From Oscillospiraceae bacterium (GTDB lineage: Bacteria; Bacillota; Clostridia; Oscillospirales; Oscillospiraceae): a DNA stretch of 42,906 bases. The position numbers and the translations under genes were made by a program. The notes under the pieces were generated by a model. That model did no database searches and was not told where the DNA came from. It saw only the letters and a list, made by a program, of their open reading frames with translations. Positions 40,459-42,906 of the stretch are shown piece by piece (within the stretch, counting starts at the first letter, position 1; every line of letters begins with the position of its first letter). The DNA is taken from contig JAFUMG010000052.1 of the NCBI GenBank assembly GCA_017473225.1, positions 1 to 42,906 of the forward strand, given 5' to 3'.

Positions 40459-42585
40459 TTACATCAGGGGCTCCAGGCCCAGGACGGGGTGGCCCTTTTC
40501 GGTCAGCCAGTTCAGCAGCTCCTCGCAGTCGGTGGTGACGGTCTCGTCAGCGACCATGTCCACAAAGTTCTCGATGCCGTACAGCTCCTGAGCGGTCTTG
40601 TTCAGGCGCTCGCCCACATCGTCCTTCAGTTCCTTGGGCATCCACACGATGCGCTCAATGCCGCCCTCGGCAGAGCAGAACTTCTTGGAGGAGATGAAGT
40701 GGCGGCCATGGCCCATGTAGCCGGGGGTCTGGACACCGCCGCCGGTGCAGCTTGCCAGCTCGCCGAAAGTCATGCCGGAGGGGGTCATGCCCTTGTACTC
40801 CCGGTTGACGATGATGACGCCGTTGGACATGGGCTCGATGCCGCAGATGCACTCGAAGCAGCCGCAGGAGGTCATGGGGTCCTCCAGGATAGAGTACAGG
40901 GTAACGGTCTCCACCGCGCCGTGGGTGGCGTCGTTGACGGCCTTGTCAACGCTCGTGAAGCGGCCGGTGCGCTCATCGGTGCAGCCTTCCTTGAAGATGG
41001 GCTGGCAGGGACCGTTGGGGTCCAGCTCGTTGGTGGCCTTGGCGTCCAGCCAGGACACGGCGCCGCACAGGCCCAGACGCTCGGGGGTGACCACGCAGCA
41101 GTGGGCGGGGGCGAAGGACTGGCACAGGATGCAGGTGTAGTAGCGGTCCACGGACTCGTCGGTCATGGATGCCAGACGGTCGTCACGCTGGTTGTAGCGG
41201 GGCATTGCAATTTCATCACGGAACTTGCCTGCCTCGGCGGCGTCGGTGATGATGGTCACCTGGCACTTGTCCACAACGGCGTCGAACTCGTTCTTGACCA
41301 TGACGTACAGAACCTCGGCGAAGTCCTTCAGCCGCAGGCCGGCGTCATACGCGGCGTTGGAGACACGGACACGGACCTGATTGCGCTGGCCGGTGTGCAT
41401 GACGCCTTCCATATAGTTGAACCAGGCGTGGAATTTGCGCTCGATGACGGACTCGAAGTCCACCTGCATCTTCTTGCCGGCGACTTCCACATAAGTGGCC
41501 AGCGCCAGGTCCTTGGCTTCATCCAGGTCGGGTCCGATGATGGTGATCTTGTGATCCTCCACTTCGGACAGCTCCTTCATGACCACCAGCTCGGCGGTGG
41601 GGTTCTTGGAGGACCAGCACTCGTTGTGCATGTCGGCCTTGCGGATGATCTCGCCCTCAAAGGCGGCGGCGAAGGCCACGGGGATGGGCAGCTCGGTGAC
41701 CTTGATCTTGATCTCCCGCAGCTCCAGGGACTTGGCGACGGTCTCGCTGTGATCGCAGACGGATTCCAGCGCGCCGGGGACCTGGTTCTCGCCCAGGTCA
41801 ATGTCCACCACCACGGGGAAGCCCAGGGCGATGGCGCCGGCACCGGCGGAGACCACCACGGCGTCGATGGCGCCGAAGGTATTGACGAAGGCGGGCACAC
41901 GGTTCTTGGTGTAGTCCAGCAGGCCGGCCAGGTTGCCGGGCTGGATGTTGCCGAAGATCAGCGCCGCGCGGATGGCGACGGTGACCACATGGATAACGGA
42001 GGTCACATCATGGCCCAGGGGCACCACGCGGTACTCGAGGCCCATCTTCACGCCGCCCTCGGCGCACTGCTCGATCACATTGCCCACCAGGAAGGTCAGC
42101 AGGCCCTTGGACTGGTAATCCTTGACCACCTTGACCACATCGGCAGCCTCATCGGCCTTGCCCAGAACCACGGCAACACCGGGGATATCGCCGGTGACCA
42201 GGGGCACGCCCAGGGAGCGGATGATGGGATCGGGCACGAAGCCGATGCCGGAGTCAGCCGCGTAGGGATCGGCATTGTCCACCCACTTCAGGCCTTCCAG
42301 GATCTCAGCGCCCACAGCGGTGGCCAGGCCAGCGTTCAGCGCCTGACCCAGGTCGTTCTCATTGGTGATCAGGCTCTTCAGCACGCCCACGCAGGCGGGC
42401 AGATCGCCCAGGGTCTTGACCTTGACGCCGGTAGCGGCGTAGATGGTGGGGAAAAAGTAAGCAGTATCGGGGAATGCAATTTCCTTATCTGCGCCGTACT
42501 TGGCAATGGCGTCGTTGACAGCGCCCTCGGTCAGGCCCGCAACGGCATTGCTGCCGCCATAAATCAGATCGGTTAATACACTCAT
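40459..42585 (-). CDS. acsB: Acetyl-CoA synthase, CODH/ACS complex subunit
   Basis: The enzyme joins CO, a corrinoid-borne methyl group and CoA to acetyl-CoA, the central step of the Wood-Ljungdahl pathway. The protein has 708 residues, full length. All A-cluster ligands are present: Cys485, Cys488, Cys497 and Cys507 hold the [4Fe-4S] cluster, and Cys574-Gly-Cys576 bind the distal nickel; each is exactly 21 residues before the Moorella numbering (506, 509, 518, 528, 595, 597). The N-terminal CODH-contact region is also intact. The start is ATG 42585 with GGAGG 7 bases upstream; the reading to 42708 crosses the promoter. CODH, CFeSP and methyltransferase genes are not in the window. Confidence 0.97.
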   Translation of the reverse strand: MSVLTDLIYGGSNAVAGLTEGAVNDAIAKYGADKEIAFPDTAYFFPTIYAATGVKVKTLGDLPACVGVLKSLITNENDLGQALNAGLATAVGAEILEGLKWVDNADPYAADSGIGFVPDPIIRSLGVPLVTGDIPGVAVVLGKADEAADVVKVVKDYQSKGLLTFLVGNVIEQCAEGGVKMGLEYRVVPLGHDVTSVIHVVTVAIRAALIFGNIQPGNLAGLLDYTKNRVPAFVNTFGAIDAVVVSAGAGAIALGFPVVVDIDLGENQVPGALESVCDHSETVAKSLELREIKIKVTELPIPVAFAAAFEGEIIRKADMHNECWSSKNPTAELVVMKELSEVEDHKITIIGPDLDEAKDLALATYVEVAGKKMQVDFESVIERKFHAWFNYMEGVMHTGQRNQVRVRVSNAAYDAGLRLKDFAEVLYVMVKNEFDAVVDKCQVTIITDAAEAGKFRDEIAMPRYNQRDDRLASMTDESVDRYYTCILCQSFAPAHCCVVTPERLGLCGAVSWLDAKATNELDPNGPCQPIFKEGCTDERTGRFTSVDKAVNDATHGAVETVTLYSILEDPMTSCGCFECICGIEPMSNGVIIVNREYKGMTPSGMTFGELASCTGGGVQTPGYMGHGRHFISSKKFCSAEGGIERIVWMPKELKDDVGERLNKTAQELYGIENFVDMVADETVTTDCEELLNWLTEKGHPVLGLEPLM

Positions 42586-42657
42586 GTGAATTCCTCCCAA
42601 TGTCATTTGGAAATTTATGTATAGCGCCCCAAGGGCTGGATATACATTTTCAAGATA

Positions 42658-42686
42658 ATTATACAAAACAATTTCCAAGATAGCAA
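42658..42686 (-). promoter_or_regulatory. acsB promoter
   Basis: On the minus strand, TTGCTA (42681-42686) and consensus TATAAT (42658-42663) are 17 bp apart, about 70 bp above the start codon. Confidence 0.75.
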
Positions 42687-42708
42687 TCCGTTTTTTAAAA
42701 AACATCAA

Positions 42709-42788
42709 TTCAAATTGTAGTTTATCTGTCAGTTGTCTGCCGCACCCAAAGGCCCCCTTGTGTAAAGGGGGCTGGGCAGGTTACAATC
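42709..42788. repeat. Left part of a TTCAAATTGTAGTTT element, cut by an IS
   Basis: TTCAAATTGTAGTTT (42709-42723) is the full terminal repeat. The core has AAGGCCCCCTTGTGTAAAGGGGGC, a type not seen in the other copies. The expected right end is missing because the IS30-like element starts near 42788. Confidence 0.6.
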
Positions 42789-42906
42789 TGAAGTGCAACA
42801 CCCCAAAATAAAATAAGACAATATGCAAACCTTAGTGTAAAATGTAGTTGCTACACAAACATGAACACGGAGGTAAGCATATTGTCCTACACACATTTTA
42901 CACTAG
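42789..42906 (+). mobile_element. Left end of an IS30-family insertion sequence
   Basis: The element runs off the window. The left boundary is judged only from where the palindromic element stops, at about 42789 (TGAAGTGCAACACC). Interleaved inverted repeats cover the leader and the start of the transposase: GACAATATGC (42817-42826) with GCATATTGTC (42877-42886), and TAGTGTAAAATGT (42833-42845) with ACATTTTACACTA (42893-42905). Confidence 0.65.
42861..42906 (+). CDS. IS30-family transposase, N-terminal fragment
   Basis: Only 15 codons are inside the window. They read MNTEVSILSYTHFTL, and SYTHFTL is the usual opening of IS30-family transposases before the helix-turn-helix region. ATG 42861 has no ribosome site; TTG 42882 has GGAGGT (42869-42874) 7 bases upstream and is the better start, giving a protein beginning MSYTHFTL. 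The gene continues beyond the window. Confidence 0.7.
   Translation, partial: MNTEVSILSYTHFTL

Overview
The window looks like chromosome from a GC-rich, anaerobic, spore-forming gut Clostridia, most likely Oscillospiraceae-like (inference). The reasons are strong GGAGG ribosome sites, SLH-domain surface proteins of the Firmicutes type, a SpoIIQ-like M23 protein, an acetyl-CoA synthase (acsB) with its corrinoid-activase partner, and many palindromic intergenic elements. All gene calls come from reading the sequence; no database search was run.

Layout. 0.3-4.4 kb: a family 2 glycosidase (-), a metallophosphoesterase/XdhC pair (+) and tRNA-Gln(CTG). 4.6-9.2 kb: a large exported Cthe_2159-like/SLH surface protein with a 21-copy six-residue repeat, then a RodA-type SEDS protein. 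9.6-19.1 kb (all -): M18 aminopeptidase, coaE, sua5, a trmL-pgk-tpiA cluster, a membrane-anchored hypothetical protein and an EF-G-like GTPase without the usual switch II histidine. 19.6-25.4 kb: SpoIIQ-like M23 protein (+), a four-gene Gld-type ABC cluster (-) in which every junction is a 4-bp ATGA overlap, and an ECF S component with a methyltransferase (+). 25.8-30.9 kb: alpha-galactosidase (-), GH13 alpha-glucosidase (+) and a YdcF-like protein (-). 31.3-37.2 kb: a sugar ABC transporter with an N-acetylneuraminate-lyase-like aldolase (-), divergent from an SGNH hydrolase and a YesL-like protein (+); two LacI/CcpA-type operators lie in the shared control region. 37.4-42.6 kb (-): DUF3786 protein, RACo/AcsV-like reductive activase and acetyl-CoA synthase, a fragment of the Wood-Ljungdahl pathway. 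The right edge cuts into an IS30-family transposase.

What stands out most is the intergenic DNA. Many gaps hold 100-260 bp imperfect palindromes. Several of them share the same terminal inverted repeat (about TTCAAATTGTAGTTT ... AAACTACAATTTG) around completely different cores. Their ends often fall exactly on stop codons, or supply promoter or leader sequence. A second family is built from AATGAATAATGAAT-like arms around a short GGTGTGC/GCACA hairpin. Together with interleaved inverted repeats across the start of the IS30 transposase, these are the best candidates for undescribed biology here.
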